The notes under the pieces are model-generated. The model did not search any database. It had not been told where the DNA came from and was given only the letters and a program-made list of their open reading frames with translations. A DNA stretch of 64,000 nt from Achromobacter xylosoxidans (GTDB lineage Bacteria; Pseudomonadota; Gammaproteobacteria; Burkholderiales; Burkholderiaceae_B). The position numbers were made by a program, and so were the translations under genes. Of this stretch, positions 28,876-40,223 are shown piece after piece (position 1 is the stretch's first letter; each line of letters begins with the position of its first letter). The stretch lies in NCBI RefSeq assembly GCF_002192695.1, contig NZ_MTLG01000011.1:124001-188000 (forward strand), in the 5' to 3' direction.

Positions 28876-29284
28876 TGAACCTGCCGGATGTAGCGCCGGT
28901 TATCGGGCCGGCGCCGGTATTGCGAATTGCGGACCGGGCAAGCGACCTTGCCCACGATGCCTGCTCATCCTAAACGTGTCGTCCGCCGGAACGATCGACG
29001 ATCTGTGGCGAAACAGTGAAAAACAGTAAAGCGGGGCGGAACGTCAAGGTCCGCGTGATTGTTCCGTTGCATGAACGATACAACGCTTTGTCCGTCACTC
29101 TCGAAAGCCCTTGCCCGCAGATGCGGCGAACGTGCCGCCATCTTGCGCCATAAGCATGCGAGTTCGCCCCTAGATAGCCGCCATCATGCGATTGGCGCCA
29201 ATATGCGTTTGCGGCGCTGCAAAACAGCCGCGCCTCGACATAGGGCGACGATATGGCCAGAATGAACGCAGTTAAGCCGTATCC
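28876..29284. other. Intergenic region between divergent macA and MFS genes
   Basis: About 410 bp with no supported gene. Short open frames here lack ribosome sites and family-like sequence. Base composition is visibly less GC-rich than its surroundings (for example around 29020-29100). It must contain the promoters of the export operon and of the MFS gene, but I see no convincing -35/-10 pair. Confidence 0.5.
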
Positions 29285-30493
29285 GTGTCCACTCCTCATA
29301 GATCCCCCTCTTCGTCACCCAGTTCCCCAGAGTTTTCCGGGGCGGTGCTTTTGTGCCTGCTGGCCATGATGAATCACGTGGCGCTCACTGGGGGACGGAT
29401 CACCGTCTCGCTCACGGCGCTGCAGATGGGACTGTCGACCTTCAAGGTGGGCACGCTGGTCGCGGTGTTCGCAGTGCTGCCCATGCTGTTCTCGGTGCGC
29501 GCCGGCCGCTGGGTCGACAGGGTCGGCATCGTGCGGCCCCTGGTCATCGGCACGTCGCTGGTCGCTTGCGGCACCGCGCTGCCCTTCATCTCGCAAACCC
29601 AGTTCGCCCTGCTGGTTGCATCCTGTTGCATCGGCATCGGCTTCATGTTGCATCAGGTCGCCACGCAGGACCTGCTGGGCCACGCGGAACCGGCTCAGCG
29701 GCTGCGCAATTTCTCCTTTATGTCCTTGGCGCTGGCGGGGTCCGGATTCTCGGGTCCGCTGATCGCCGGGCTGGCGATCGACCATCTGGGCACGCGCCTG
29801 GCCTTCGGCCTGCTGACCTTGGGCCCGCTGCTTTCTGCGGGCGGGCTTTATGCCTTGCGTCACCAATTGAAGGCGGTAGATTCGCAGCTGTCAGGCAAAA
29901 AAGAGGCTGAAAAGCGGCGCGTTACTGAATTGCTGGAAGTGCCTGCATTGCGCCGCATCTTGATGGTCAACACGATTTTGTCCGGGGCGTGGGACACCCA
30001 TTTGTTCGTCGTGCCCATTTTCGGCGTCGCCATCGGCCTGTCGGCAACCACGATCGGCATCATTCTTGCGTCCTTCGCGGCGGCTACTTTCGTTATCCGC
30101 CTGATATTGCCCTTCATTCAGCGCCGCGTGCGGTCCTGGACGCTGGTGCGCGTTGCGATGGCGACAGCCGCCATCGATTTCATGCTTTATCCGCTGTTCA
30201 CCGACGTTAACGTCCTGATCGTACTGTCTTTCATCCTCGGCCTGGCCCTGGGGTGCTGCCAGCCGAGCATGCTCTCCCTGCTGCACCAGCATTCGCCGCC
30301 GGGCCGCGCCGCCGAGGCCGTGGGCCTGCGGATGGCCTTGATCAACGGCTCGCAGGTGTCCCTGCCGTTGACCTTCGGCGCGCTCGGTGCGGTAATTGGG
30401 GTTGCCCCCCTCTTTTGGGCTTATTCCGTGGCCCTGATGGCCGGAGGCTGGGCCAACCGCAATCCCCCGATCGAATCCGAACGCAAAGCGTAG
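29285..30493 (+). CDS. MFS transporter
   Basis: A 402-residue major facilitator protein with about 12 hydrophobic segments. The loop motif RAGRWVDRVGIVRP (about residues 73-86) corresponds to the family's GxxxDRxGRR signature between helices 2 and 3. A charged central loop (SGKKEAEKRRVTELLE, around 200-220) separates the halves. The start is taken as GTG 29285; the first helix begins near residue 18, and an internal ATG at 29366 would delete part of it. Codon use is a little more AT-rich than in neighbours. Substrate unknown; a sugar or drug efflux role is possible. It is followed closely by the ChaC gene. Confidence 0.82.
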   Translation: MSTPHRSPSSSPSSPEFSGAVLLCLLAMMNHVALTGGRITVSLTALQMGLSTFKVGTLVAVFAVLPMLFSVRAGRWVDRVGIVRPLVIGTSLVACGTALPFISQTQFALLVASCCIGIGFMLHQVATQDLLGHAEPAQRLRNFSFMSLALAGSGFSGPLIAGLAIDHLGTRLAFGLLTLGPLLSAGGLYALRHQLKAVDSQLSGKKEAEKRRVTELLEVPALRRILMVNTILSGAWDTHLFVVPIFGVAIGLSATTIGIILASFAAATFVIRLILPFIQRRVRSWTLVRVAMATAAIDFMLYPLFTDVNVLIVLSFILGLALGCCQPSMLSLLHQHSPPGRAAEAVGLRMALINGSQVSLPLTFGALGAVIGVAPLFWAYSVALMAGGWANRNPPIESERKA

Positions 30494-30501
30494 CCGTGAA
30501 C

Positions 30502-31158
30502 ATGCAGTCCTCTCCTCCCGCCGCCGGCAACTCCGGCGCCAGCCTGCCCTTTCGCCTCTGGACTCCGCAAGAGCGGCAGGAATCGCTGGAAGAGGCCCTG
30601 CGCCACTGGCAATCGGGCGAGGACGTGTGGGTGTACGGCTATGGCTCGCTGATCTGGCGGCCCGACTTCGACTTCGTCGAACGCCGGCTGGCGACCCTGC
30701 GCGGCCACCACCGGGCGCTGTGCCTGTGGTCGCGGGTCAACCGCGGCACCCCGGAATGTCCGGGCCTGGTGTTCGGCCTGGACCGGGGCGGTTCCTGCCG
30801 GGGGGTGGTCTACCGCCTGGCGGGCGGCCAGGTGCCGACCTATTTCCCCGCGCTCTGGGAGCGCGAGATGTCCACCGGCGCCTATCTGCCCCGCTGGATC
30901 AACTGCGCCACCGATACCGGCACCGTGCGGGCGCTGGTCTTCATCATGAACCGGGACAACCCGGCCTACATCCGCGCCCTGCCCGAGCCCGAGCTGCTGG
31001 CCATTGTGCGCCGGGCTGCCGGCCGCTACGGCCCCTGCACCGACTACGTGGTGCAGACCGCCCAGGCGCTGCGCGCCGCCGGCATCCATGACGCCCGCCT
31101 GGACGCCATCGCGCGCCGGCTGGAGCTGGACGGACACACCCTGCCGGAAGGCGCCTGA
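30502..31158 (+). CDS. Gamma-glutamylcyclotransferase, ChaC family
   Basis: A 218-residue ChaC-like enzyme, which cleaves glutathione to 5-oxoproline and Cys-Gly. The substrate-binding VYGYGSLIWRP is at residues 44-54 and the catalytic glutamate lies in LWEREM (Glu120 or Glu122). The ATG at 30502 is preferred; a GTG two codons upstream is possible. It follows the MFS stop by 8 bp, so the two are likely co-transcribed. A gamma-glutamyltransferase gene, also acting on glutathione, lies 10 kb away. Confidence 0.88.
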   Translation: MQSSPPAAGNSGASLPFRLWTPQERQESLEEALRHWQSGEDVWVYGYGSLIWRPDFDFVERRLATLRGHHRALCLWSRVNRGTPECPGLVFGLDRGGSCRGVVYRLAGGQVPTYFPALWEREMSTGAYLPRWINCATDTGTVRALVFIMNRDNPAYIRALPEPELLAIVRRAAGRYGPCTDYVVQTAQALRAAGIHDARLDAIARRLELDGHTLPEGA

Positions 31159-31263
31159 GGCCGCGCCTCGGAAAATCTTGCCTGCGCCCTGAGCGGGGTC
31201 AATAAGGGTACCGCCTCCCAAGCGGTATAAACTCCTTGTTATCAACGCTGAACTACTCGCCCC

Positions 31264-31893
31264 ATGTCCGTCTCTGATCTGCGTCAAAGCTACGACAAGA
31301 ACGTGCTGCTTGAAGGCCAGGCCGCGGCCTCCCCGTTCGAGCAATTCACCCGCTGGTTCGACGAGGCCCTGGCCGCCAAGGTCCCCGAACCCAACGCCAT
31401 GACCCTGGCCACGGTGGACGCCAGCGGCCAGCCCAGCGCGCGCATCGTCCTGATCAAGGGCTTTGACGAGCGCGGGTTCACGTTCTTCACCAATTACGAA
31501 TCCCGCAAGGGCCTGGACCTGCAGGCCGAGCCGCGCGCCAGCCTGCTGTTCTTCTGGCAGCCGCTGGAGCGCCAGGTCCGCATCGAAGGCGTGGTCGAGA
31601 AAGTGGCCGGCGACGAGTCGGATGCCTACTACCACAGCCGGCCCGCCGGTTCGCGCATCGGCGCCTGGGCCTCGCGCCAGAGCCAGCCCATCACCCGTGA
31701 CGAGCTGGAAGCCCGCGAACAGGAATTCCGCGAGCGCTTCGGCGAACAGCCGCCGCGCCCGCCGCACTGGGGCGGCTACCGCCTGAAGCCCACCGCCTTC
31801 GAATTCTGGCAAGGCCGGCCTTCGCGCCTGCATGACCGCCTGCGCTATGTCGCCGACGGGCAGGCCTGGAAGATCGAACGCCTGTCGCCTTGA
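31264..31893 (+). CDS. pdxH: Pyridoxamine 5'-phosphate oxidase
   Basis: A 209-residue FMN enzyme that oxidises PNP and PMP to pyridoxal phosphate. Motifs are [30 protein letters not shown] (FMN and PLP contacts), the ASRQSQPI segment, and the C-terminal [20 protein letters not shown]...W.IERLSP, all in the order of E. coli PdxH (218 aa). It is full length. The upstream 105 bp contain no strong ribosome site; the ATG gives the standard N-terminus [10 protein letters not shown]. Confidence 0.95.
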   Translation: MSVSDLRQSYDKNVLLEGQAAASPFEQFTRWFDEALAAKVPEPNAMTLATVDASGQPSARIVLIKGFDERGFTFFTNYESRKGLDLQAEPRASLLFFWQPLERQVRIEGVVEKVAGDESDAYYHSRPAGSRIGAWASRQSQPITRDELEAREQEFRERFGEQPPRPPHWGGYRLKPTAFEFWQGRPSRLHDRLRYVADGQAWKIERLSP

Positions 31894-31932
31894 TGCCGGG
31901 CGCCTCGCGCCCGCCCCCCAATTAACGATTGC

Positions 31933-33563
<1,631 letters not shown>

Positions 33564-33640
33564 TCTCCACGCCGCGCATGCCGCGTGGCGCCATCAATAA
33601 ATACCGTCACCTTTTCTCCTTTTTCTCCTCTCCCTGAACC

Positions 33641-34495
33641 ATGCAGCACAACGACTACATCCTGACCCTGTCCTGCCCCGACCGCACGGGCATCGTGTAC
33701 CGCGTCAGCGGCCTGTTGTTCGACTTGGGCTGCAACATCCTGGATTCGCAGCAGTTCGGCGATGAAGAGACCGGCCGCTTCTTCCTGCGCGTGCACTTCG
33801 ACGTGCCGGCGGGCGTGGCCGCCAGCGACCTGCGGGCGCGGCTGGACGGCATGTCCGCCGAGTACGGCATGGAGCTGAAGCTGCATGACGCGCGCCGCAA
33901 GGAACGCCTGCTGATCATGGTCAGCAAGCAGGGCCACTGCCTGAACGACCTGCTGTTCCGCGTGCACAGCGGCCATCTACACGCCGAAGTGGCCGCCATC
34001 GTGTCGAACCACAACGACTACGCCAGCCTGGCCGCGTCCTACGGCATCCCGTTCCACTACCTGCCGGTCACGGCCGACACCAAGGCGGAACAGGAACAGC
34101 AGGTGCTGGCCCTGGTCGACCAGGAAGGCATCGACCTGGTGGTGCTGGCCCGCTACATGCAGATCCTGTCGGAAGACATGTGCCGCGCGCTGAACGGCCG
34201 CGCCATCAACATCCACCACAGCTTCCTGCCCAGCTTCAAGGGCGCCCGTCCCTACCACCAGGCGCATGCGCGCGGCGTCAAGATCATCGGCGCCACCGCC
34301 CACTACGTGACCTCGGACCTGGACGAAGGCCCCATCATCGACCAGGACATCGAGCGCGTGGACCACACGATGACGGCCCAGGACCTGACCCAGGTCGGCA
34401 GCGACATCGAGTCCCTGGTGCTGTCGCGCGCCGTGCGCAGCCACGTCGAGCACCGCATCCTGCTCAACCGCAACAAGACCGTCGTCTTCCGCTAG
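33641..34495 (+). CDS. purU: Formyltetrahydrofolate deformylase
   Basis: A 284-residue PurU, which hydrolyses 10-formyl-THF to THF and formate. An N-terminal ACT domain (residues 4 to about 85, YILTLSCPDRTGIVYRVSG) precedes the formyltransferase fold. The catalytic triad is visible: Asn190 and the His in INIHHSFLPSFKGA, and Asp228 in LDEGPIIDQD. Length matches E. coli PurU (280 aa). A monocistronic or weakly linked gene; it converges on the SulP gene with a 35-bp gap. Confidence 0.95.
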   Translation: MQHNDYILTLSCPDRTGIVYRVSGLLFDLGCNILDSQQFGDEETGRFFLRVHFDVPAGVAASDLRARLDGMSAEYGMELKLHDARRKERLLIMVSKQGHCLNDLLFRVHSGHLHAEVAAIVSNHNDYASLAASYGIPFHYLPVTADTKAEQEQQVLALVDQEGIDLVVLARYMQILSEDMCRALNGRAINIHHSFLPSFKGARPYHQAHARGVKIIGATAHYVTSDLDEGPIIDQDIERVDHTMTAQDLTQVGSDIESLVLSRAVRSHVEHRILLNRNKTVVFR

Positions 34496-34530
34496 AAGGA
34501 AGATGGGGGCCGCCCTGGGCCCCCAGCCGT

Positions 34531-36198
34531 CTAGCCGCCCTCGGCCGCCAGCGCCAGGGCGGCGGCCGTGGCGCTCGCCACGTCGGGCCGCAGATGGCCC
34601 TGCAGCCGGTGGTACAGGCCGATGCGGCGCACGATGTCCCGCGGCTGGCCCATCAGGCCCGAGACGATCAGCGCCACGCCTCGCGTCTCGCACGCCTTGC
34701 TCAGGGCTTCGAGCGCCTCGGCGCCGGTCGAATCCACGTAGATCACGTTCTTCAGGTCCAGCACCAGCGCCCGGGCCGGCAGGCGGTCTTCCAGCGACTC
34801 CACCAGCTTGGTGGCGCCGAAGAAGACCGTGCCGTACAGGCGCCAGACCTCGATCCTGCCATCCATGCCGGCCAGCAAGGGCTGCTCCGCAGCCGTGATG
34901 CGCTCGGCGCGCGACAGGCTGGAGATGCGGTAGATGAAGGTCAGGCAGGCGGCAAAGATGCCGAACTCGACCGCGACCGTCAGATCGAAGACCACCGTCA
35001 GCAGGAACACCGACACCAGCGTGATCCGGTACGGCAGCCGGTAGCTCTTGAGCCGCGCGAACTCGCGCCATTCGCCCATGTTCCAGGCCACGAACATCAG
35101 GATGGCCGCCAGGGTGGCCAGCGGTATCGAGGCCGCCAGGGGCGCTGCCGCCAGCATCACCACCAGCAGCACCAGCGCGTGCACCATGCCCGCGACGGGG
35201 CTGGTGGCGCCGCTTTTCACATTGGTCACGGTGCGCGCAATGGTGCCCGTGGCCGGCATGCCGCCGAAGAATGGCGTGACGAAGTTGGCGACGCCCTGAG
35301 CCATCAGCTCCTGGTTGGGGTCATGCCGGTCGCCTATCATGCCGTCGGCCACCCGCGCGCACAGCAGCGACTCGATGGCGCCCAGCGCCGCCAGCGTGAT
35401 GGTGGGCATGAGCAGGAAGCGGGCCGATTCCCAACTGAACGCAGGCAGCGTGAAATCCGGCAGCGCCGCCGGTATGCCGCCGAAGCGGCTGCCTATGGTT
35501 TCCACCGGCAAGCCGAACACGGCGACCGCCGCGGTCGCCAGCACCAGCGCGATGATCGAGCCCGGCACGCGGGCCAGCCTGGCCGCCCGCTGGCCACCCC
35601 ATTTGGGCAGCCAGCGCTGCCAGCCCACGATCACCGCCAGCGACAGCAGCGCGACGCCGGCGGCCCAGGGATTCAGCGACGACAGATGGCTGCCCAGCGC
35701 GCCCAGGATGCCGAAGAAGTCGCCCGGCATCTTGGGAATCGCCAGGCCCAGGAAATCCTTGACCTGCGACAACGCGATCAGCACCGCGATGCCGTTGGTG
35801 AAGCCGATGATCACCGCCACCGGAATGAAGCGCACCAGCGTGCCCAGCCTGAGCAGCCCCATCACGAACAGCAGTACGCCCGACAGCGCCGTGGCGATGA
35901 TCAGATTGGCCACGCCGTACTGCTGCACGATGTCGTAGACGATGACGATGAAGGCGCCCGCCGGCCCGCCGATCTGCACCCGGCTGCCGCCGAGCAGAGC
36001 GATCAGGAAGCCCGCGATGATGGAAGTGAACAGCCCGGCCTCGGGCTTGAGGCCCGACCCGATGGCGAAGGCCATGGCCAGCGGCAGCGCAACCACGGCC
36101 ACGGTGAGGCCCGCGCCCAGGTCCTGGGCCAGGCGGACACGGTCGTAACCGCGCAACGCGTCGAAAAGACGCGGACGAAACGAAAAAGGAATTTCCAC
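34531..36198 (-). CDS. SulP family anion transporter with STAS domain
   Basis: A 555-residue SLC26/SulP protein. The membrane part (about residues 25-400) includes GLTVAVVALPLAMAFAIGSGL and GGSRVQIGGPAGAFIV, the conserved transport core. The C-terminal STAS domain has VIYVDSTGAEALEAL, the usual phosphorylatable-Ser position. Candidate substrates are sulfate, bicarbonate or dicarboxylates. The GTG at 36198 is favoured because CCGGAG sits six bases upstream and the protein then begins like its relatives (VEIPFSFRPRLFDAL); an ATG at 36267 has no such support. It stands alone. Confidence 0.88.
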   Translation of the reverse strand: MEIPFSFRPRLFDALRGYDRVRLAQDLGAGLTVAVVALPLAMAFAIGSGLKPEAGLFTSIIAGFLIALLGGSRVQIGGPAGAFIVIVYDIVQQYGVANLIIATALSGVLLFVMGLLRLGTLVRFIPVAVIIGFTNGIAVLIALSQVKDFLGLAIPKMPGDFFGILGALGSHLSSLNPWAAGVALLSLAVIVGWQRWLPKWGGQRAARLARVPGSIIALVLATAAVAVFGLPVETIGSRFGGIPAALPDFTLPAFSWESARFLLMPTITLAALGAIESLLCARVADGMIGDRHDPNQELMAQGVANFVTPFFGGMPATGTIARTVTNVKSGATSPVAGMVHALVLLVVMLAAAPLAASIPLATLAAILMFVAWNMGEWREFARLKSYRLPYRITLVSVFLLTVVFDLTVAVEFGIFAACLTFIYRISSLSRAERITAAEQPLLAGMDGRIEVWRLYGTVFFGATKLVESLEDRLPARALVLDLKNVIYVDSTGAEALEALSKACETRGVALIVSGLMGQPRDIVRRIGLYHRLQGHLRPDVASATAAALALAAEGG

Positions 36199-36434
36199 GT
36201 AAGACTCCGGAGAAGTGCAACCGAAACACCCTGCAGTGGGGTTCAGTACTTCGCCGGAGGGCCGCAATGGCGCAGCCTGGTGATGAAACGCCTGCGGCGC
36301 GTGAGCGGCAGGACTAGACGGTAGGACATGGCTAAAACCCGGAATTCGCGTTCGTATGCAAACGGTTCCCTCCCTGGCCGCCGGACTGACGGCGCGGGGA
36401 TACCGCTAACGATAAGCCTTCGGGCAGGTTCTGC

Positions 36435-37355
36435 CTACCCGGATGGCGGATTTCGCGAGGTTTCCGGGGACTCCCAGCCATGCCGCGCCGCCATTTCCAC
36501 CGCTTTTTCCTGCAGCGGCGTACGCTCGGCCTCGCGCCAGATCATCTGGCTGACCGAGCGGGCCGCGTGCTCGAAGGCGATGAAACGCGTCCCCGCCAGC
36601 CCGCTGCGCGACAGGCAGGCCGGCACGATGGACACGCCCAGCCCCTGCGACACCAGCGACGCCACGCTCAACCAATGCCGGACCTCGTGCCGGATCACAG
36701 GCATGAAGCCCGCGGCCACGCACATGGAGAGCACCGTCTCGTAATAGCTGGGCGAAGCGGCCCGGGCGAAGAAGACGAAATCATCCGCCGCCAGCTCCGC
36801 CAGCCGCAGCGAGTCGCGGCCGGCCAGTGGATGCGCCTGCGGCAGGCACACCACGAAAGGCTCGGCCATCAGGTCGCGCGCCAGCACGCCGTTGGGCACC
36901 GGATTGGCGTGGATGAAGCCCAGATCCTGCTCGCCGCGGCGCACGGCCTCGATCTGGTCGTGCGAGTTCAGTTCGGTCAGCACGTGTTCCACGTCCGGCA
37001 GCTCGGCGCGCATGGCGCTGAGCAGCGCCGGCAGGCCGCGGTACAGCATGGAGCCCACGAAGCCGATGCGCAGCCGCCCGCGCAGGCCCGCATCCACCCG
37101 CTGCACCAGCGTACGCACCTCTTCCGCCTGGCGCAGCAGCGTCAGGGCTTCGCGGTACAGCACCTGGCCGGCGTCGGTCAGTTCGACGTGGCGGCTGGTG
37201 CGCGTCAGCAGGCGCGCGCCGACGTTGTCCTCCAGCTGCCGGATGGCGTAGCTGAGCGGCGGCTGGGAAATGTGCAGCCGCGTGGCCGCGCGGCTGAAAT
37301 GGCGCTCTTCGGCCACGGCGATGAAATAGCGCAACAGGCGCGGATCCAGGTCCAT
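36435..37355 (-). CDS. LysR family transcriptional regulator
   Basis: A 306-residue LysR protein of the CatR/BenM-HcaR class: MDLDPRLLRYFIAVAEERHFSRAATRLHISQPPLSYAIRQLE is its helix-turn-helix start. GGGGAG lies at proper distance before ATG 37355. It is divergent, across 125 bp, from an acyl-CoA dehydrogenase - Bug receptor - CoA transferase operon and is the likely regulator of it. The inducer is unknown; the class often responds to aromatic or CoA-linked acids. Confidence 0.88.
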   Translation of the reverse strand: MDLDPRLLRYFIAVAEERHFSRAATRLHISQPPLSYAIRQLEDNVGARLLTRTSRHVELTDAGQVLYREALTLLRQAEEVRTLVQRVDAGLRGRLRIGFVGSMLYRGLPALLSAMRAELPDVEHVLTELNSHDQIEAVRRGEQDLGFIHANPVPNGVLARDLMAEPFVVCLPQAHPLAGRDSLRLAELAADDFVFFARAASPSYYETVLSMCVAAGFMPVIRHEVRHWLSVASLVSQGLGVSIVPACLSRSGLAGTRFIAFEHAARSVSQMIWREAERTPLQEKAVEMAARHGWESPETSRNPPSG

Positions 37356-37480
37356 CTGTCTCCCCTGGGACTGCAATCCATACTTTTTTTGGATTGTTCT
37401 ACACACAAACAGTATTTGTATAGATTAATCCATGCAAGCACCATCACAGGCATCGTTCCCGTCTTCAGCAGGATGCCGCC

Positions 37481-39181
37481 ATGGATACCCCCGTCAAGAC
37501 CGCGCCCCCCGCCGCCACCCCCGTTCCGGATTCGCGCGGGCAGAACCTGTTCAGCGCGGACCCCTATGCCGAGGCGCTGAGCCGGCGCTACCTGCCGCCC
37601 GCGCTGCACGTCCACCTGCTGCCCCACCTGGAGCGCCTGGGCGCGCTGGCGGGCGGCGTCATGGACGAACTGGCCGCCACCGCCGACAAGCACCCGCCGA
37701 CGCTGTCCGTGCGCAGCCGCGCCGGCACCGACGAATCGCGCATCGACAAGCATCCGGCCTATGTCGAACTGGAGCGCCTGGCCTACAGCGAATTCGGCCT
37801 GGCCGCCCTGTCGCACCGGGGCGGCGTGCTGGGCTGGCCCGAGCCCATGCCCGCGGCCGCCAAGTACGCGCTCAGCCATCTGTTCGTGCAGGCGGAGTTC
37901 GGGCTGTGCTGCCCGGTCAGCATGACGGACTCGCTGGCGCGCACGCTGCGCAAGTTTGGCGACCCGGCACTGGTCGAGCGGGTGCTGCCCGAGGTGACCT
38001 CGCAGGATTTCGACGCGCTGCGCCAGGGCGCCATGTTCATGACCGAACAGGGCGCGGGCTCGGACGTCAGCGCCACCGAAGTCACCGCCACCGCGCAGGA
38101 TGACGGCACCTGGCTCATCCACGGCGACAAATGGTTCTGCTCCAATCCGGACGCGGGCTACGCCATGGTGCTGGCGCGCAGCGAATCGCAGCCCGGCCTG
38201 AAGGGCGTATCGCTGTTCCTGCTGCCGCGCGACCTGGCCGACGGCACGCACAACCACTACCGCATCCTGCGCCTGAAGGACAAGCTGGGCACGCGCTCCA
38301 TGGCCAGCGGCGAAATCCGCCTGGAAGGCGCGGTGGCCTGGCTGGTGGGCGAGCGCGGCCGCGGCTTCAAGCACATGGCCGACATGATCAACAACTCGCG
38401 CCTGTCCAACGGCATGCGCGCCGCCGGCCTGATGCGCCGCGCCGTGACCGAGGCGGTCTATGTCTCGCAGCACCGCCACGCCTTCGGCAAACGCCTGATC
38501 GACATGCCGCTGATGCAGCGCCAGCTGGTCAAGATGACGGTCTGGGCCGAACAGGCCCGCAGCGTGATGTTCCAGACCGCGCGCGCGCTGGCCGGCGCGG
38601 ACCAGGGCGCGGCCGATCCGGCGCTGGCGCGCATCCTCACGCCGCTGATCAAGTTCCGCGCCTGCCGCGATGCGCGCAAGGTGACCGGAGACGCCATGGA
38701 AGTACGCGGCGGCTGCGGCTATATCGAGGAATGGACCGAACCGCGGCTGGTGCGCGACGCCCACCTGGGTTCCATCTGGGAAGGCACCAGCAACATCGTG
38801 GCGCTGGACGTGCTGCGCGCCATCACGCGGGAAAACTCGCTGCCGGCGCTGCGCAGCCATATCGACGGCCTGCTGGCCGCGGGCCGCCCCTGCCCGCCCG
38901 AACTGGCCGAGATGCAGGCGCGCGCGCTGGAACAGACCTATGCGCTGGCCGAACACGCCGCGCAGGCCGACCGCCCCGAACTGGCGCGCCAGGCGGCCTC
39001 GCTGCTGTACCACGCGGTATCCATGGCCGCCCTGCGCTGGGAAGCCACCGAACCCGGCCTGGAAAGCCGCGCGCTACTGGCCGACCAGGTGCTGCAGCAT
39101 CGCCTGGGTCCGCGCGATCCCTATGCCATCCCGGCCGACGAAAGCGCGGCGTGCCGGGCCATCCTGCAGTACGCGCTGTAA
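37481..39181 (+). CDS. Acyl-CoA dehydrogenase family protein, AidB-like
   Basis: A 566-residue flavoprotein, longer than the usual 380-residue dehydrogenases and similar in layout to AidB-type members. Conserved motifs are AMFMTEQGAGSDVSATEV (FAD and substrate site), WFCSNPDAGYAMVLARS, RHAFGKRLIDMPLMQRQL and the C-terminal RGGCGYIEEW...IWEGTSNIVALD. The extra N-terminal and C-terminal helices are typical of this subfamily. AidB itself guards DNA, but here the neighbours (CoA transferase, solute receptor) point to acid catabolism. First gene of a three-gene operon. Confidence 0.87.
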   Translation: MDTPVKTAPPAATPVPDSRGQNLFSADPYAEALSRRYLPPALHVHLLPHLERLGALAGGVMDELAATADKHPPTLSVRSRAGTDESRIDKHPAYVELERLAYSEFGLAALSHRGGVLGWPEPMPAAAKYALSHLFVQAEFGLCCPVSMTDSLARTLRKFGDPALVERVLPEVTSQDFDALRQGAMFMTEQGAGSDVSATEVTATAQDDGTWLIHGDKWFCSNPDAGYAMVLARSESQPGLKGVSLFLLPRDLADGTHNHYRILRLKDKLGTRSMASGEIRLEGAVAWLVGERGRGFKHMADMINNSRLSNGMRAAGLMRRAVTEAVYVSQHRHAFGKRLIDMPLMQRQLVKMTVWAEQARSVMFQTARALAGADQGAADPALARILTPLIKFRACRDARKVTGDAMEVRGGCGYIEEWTEPRLVRDAHLGSIWEGTSNIVALDVLRAITRENSLPALRSHIDGLLAAGRPCPPELAEMQARALEQTYALAEHAAQADRPELARQAASLLYHAVSMAALRWEATEPGLESRALLADQVLQHRLGPRDPYAIPADESAACRAILQYAL

Positions 39182-39228
39182 GCACCGACGCCGGCGGCAC
39201 AGCCGGCGCGCAACCACTGGAGACAAGC

Positions 39229-40212
39229 ATGAACCGAACCCTCGCCCCCTTGCTGCTGGCGGCCGCCACGGCCATCGCCCCCGCCGCGCCCGCGCTGGCC
39301 GCGGACGCCTATCCCTCGGCCCGGCCCGTGACGCTGATCGTGCCCTTCCCGCCCGGCGGTCCCACCGACGCCCTGGCGCGCAGGCTGGCCGACAAGCTGC
39401 GGCAGCCGCTGAACCAGAACGTCATCGTCGAAAACCGCGCCGGCGCCGGCGGCAACATCGGTTCGGAATACGTGGCGACGGCCAAGCCCGACGGCTACAC
39501 CCTGCTGTTCGGCACTTCCGGTCCGCTGGCGATCAACGTCAGCCTGTACAAGAAGCAGGGCTACGACCCCGAGACCAGCTTCGCGCCCATCATCCGGATC
39601 GGCCACCTGCCCAATATCCTGGTGGTCAACCCGTCGGTGCCCGCCAGCAATGCGCAGGAACTCATCGCCTACGCCAAGAAGAATCCGGACAAACTGAGCT
39701 ACGCCTCGTCGGGCAACGGCGCCTCGTCGCACCTGGCCGGCATCCTCTTCAACAACATGGCCGGCACCCAGATCATGCACATCCCCTACAAGGGCACGGG
39801 TCCGGCGCTCAACGACCTGCTGGGCGGGCAGGTGTCGATGTCGTTCACCGACATCCTCACCGCGCTGCCCTACATCAAGGCGGGCAAGCTGCGCGCCATC
39901 GGCCTGGCCAGCGCCCAGCGCTCGGATGCGCTGCCTGACCTGGCCACGCTCTCCGAGCAGGGACTCAAGGGTTATGACGTCAGCGTGTTCTTCGGCATCG
40001 TCGCGCCCAAGGGCACGCCGGCCGATGTGGTGGACACGCTGAACCGCGCCTTCAAGACCGCGCTGTCCGATCCCGAGGTCGCGCAGACGCTGCGCAGCCA
40101 AGGCATCGTCGAAGCCCGGGACCAGACGCCGCAGGGCCTGGCGACCTTCATCTCGGCCGAAGTGCCTAAATGGCGCGACCTCATCAAGAGCGCCCACGTT
40201 TCCATCGACTGA
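39229..40212 (+). CDS. Bug/TctC-family periplasmic solute-binding protein
   Basis: A 327-residue extracytoplasmic receptor with a Sec signal peptide (cleavage near ALAAD, residue 25). The family motifs are VTLIVPFPPGGPTDALAR, VIVENRAGAGGNIGSEYV and MHIPYKGTGPALNDLLGGQV. Such proteins bind carboxylates, amino acids or aromatic acids; those in Alcaligenaceae are greatly expanded and mostly lack linked membrane genes, as here. It lies between the dehydrogenase and the CoA transferase, so its ligand is probably the acid that this operon activates. Confidence 0.92.
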   Translation: MNRTLAPLLLAAATAIAPAAPALAADAYPSARPVTLIVPFPPGGPTDALARRLADKLRQPLNQNVIVENRAGAGGNIGSEYVATAKPDGYTLLFGTSGPLAINVSLYKKQGYDPETSFAPIIRIGHLPNILVVNPSVPASNAQELIAYAKKNPDKLSYASSGNGASSHLAGILFNNMAGTQIMHIPYKGTGPALNDLLGGQVSMSFTDILTALPYIKAGKLRAIGLASAQRSDALPDLATLSEQGLKGYDVSVFFGIVAPKGTPADVVDTLNRAFKTALSDPEVAQTLRSQGIVEARDQTPQGLATFISAEVPKWRDLIKSAHVSID

Positions 40213-40223
40213 ACGGACCCCAC

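Noticed and set aside
28970..29299. A 109-codon minus-strand frame upstream of the MFS gene
   Set aside because: No ribosome site, odd composition, and overlap with the MFS start; treated as intergenic.
34180..36324. A 714-codon plus-strand frame antisense to the SulP gene
   Set aside because: The chain is rich in Arg, Gln, His and Gly with no recognisable domain; the SulP frame on the other strand has clear membrane and STAS motifs.
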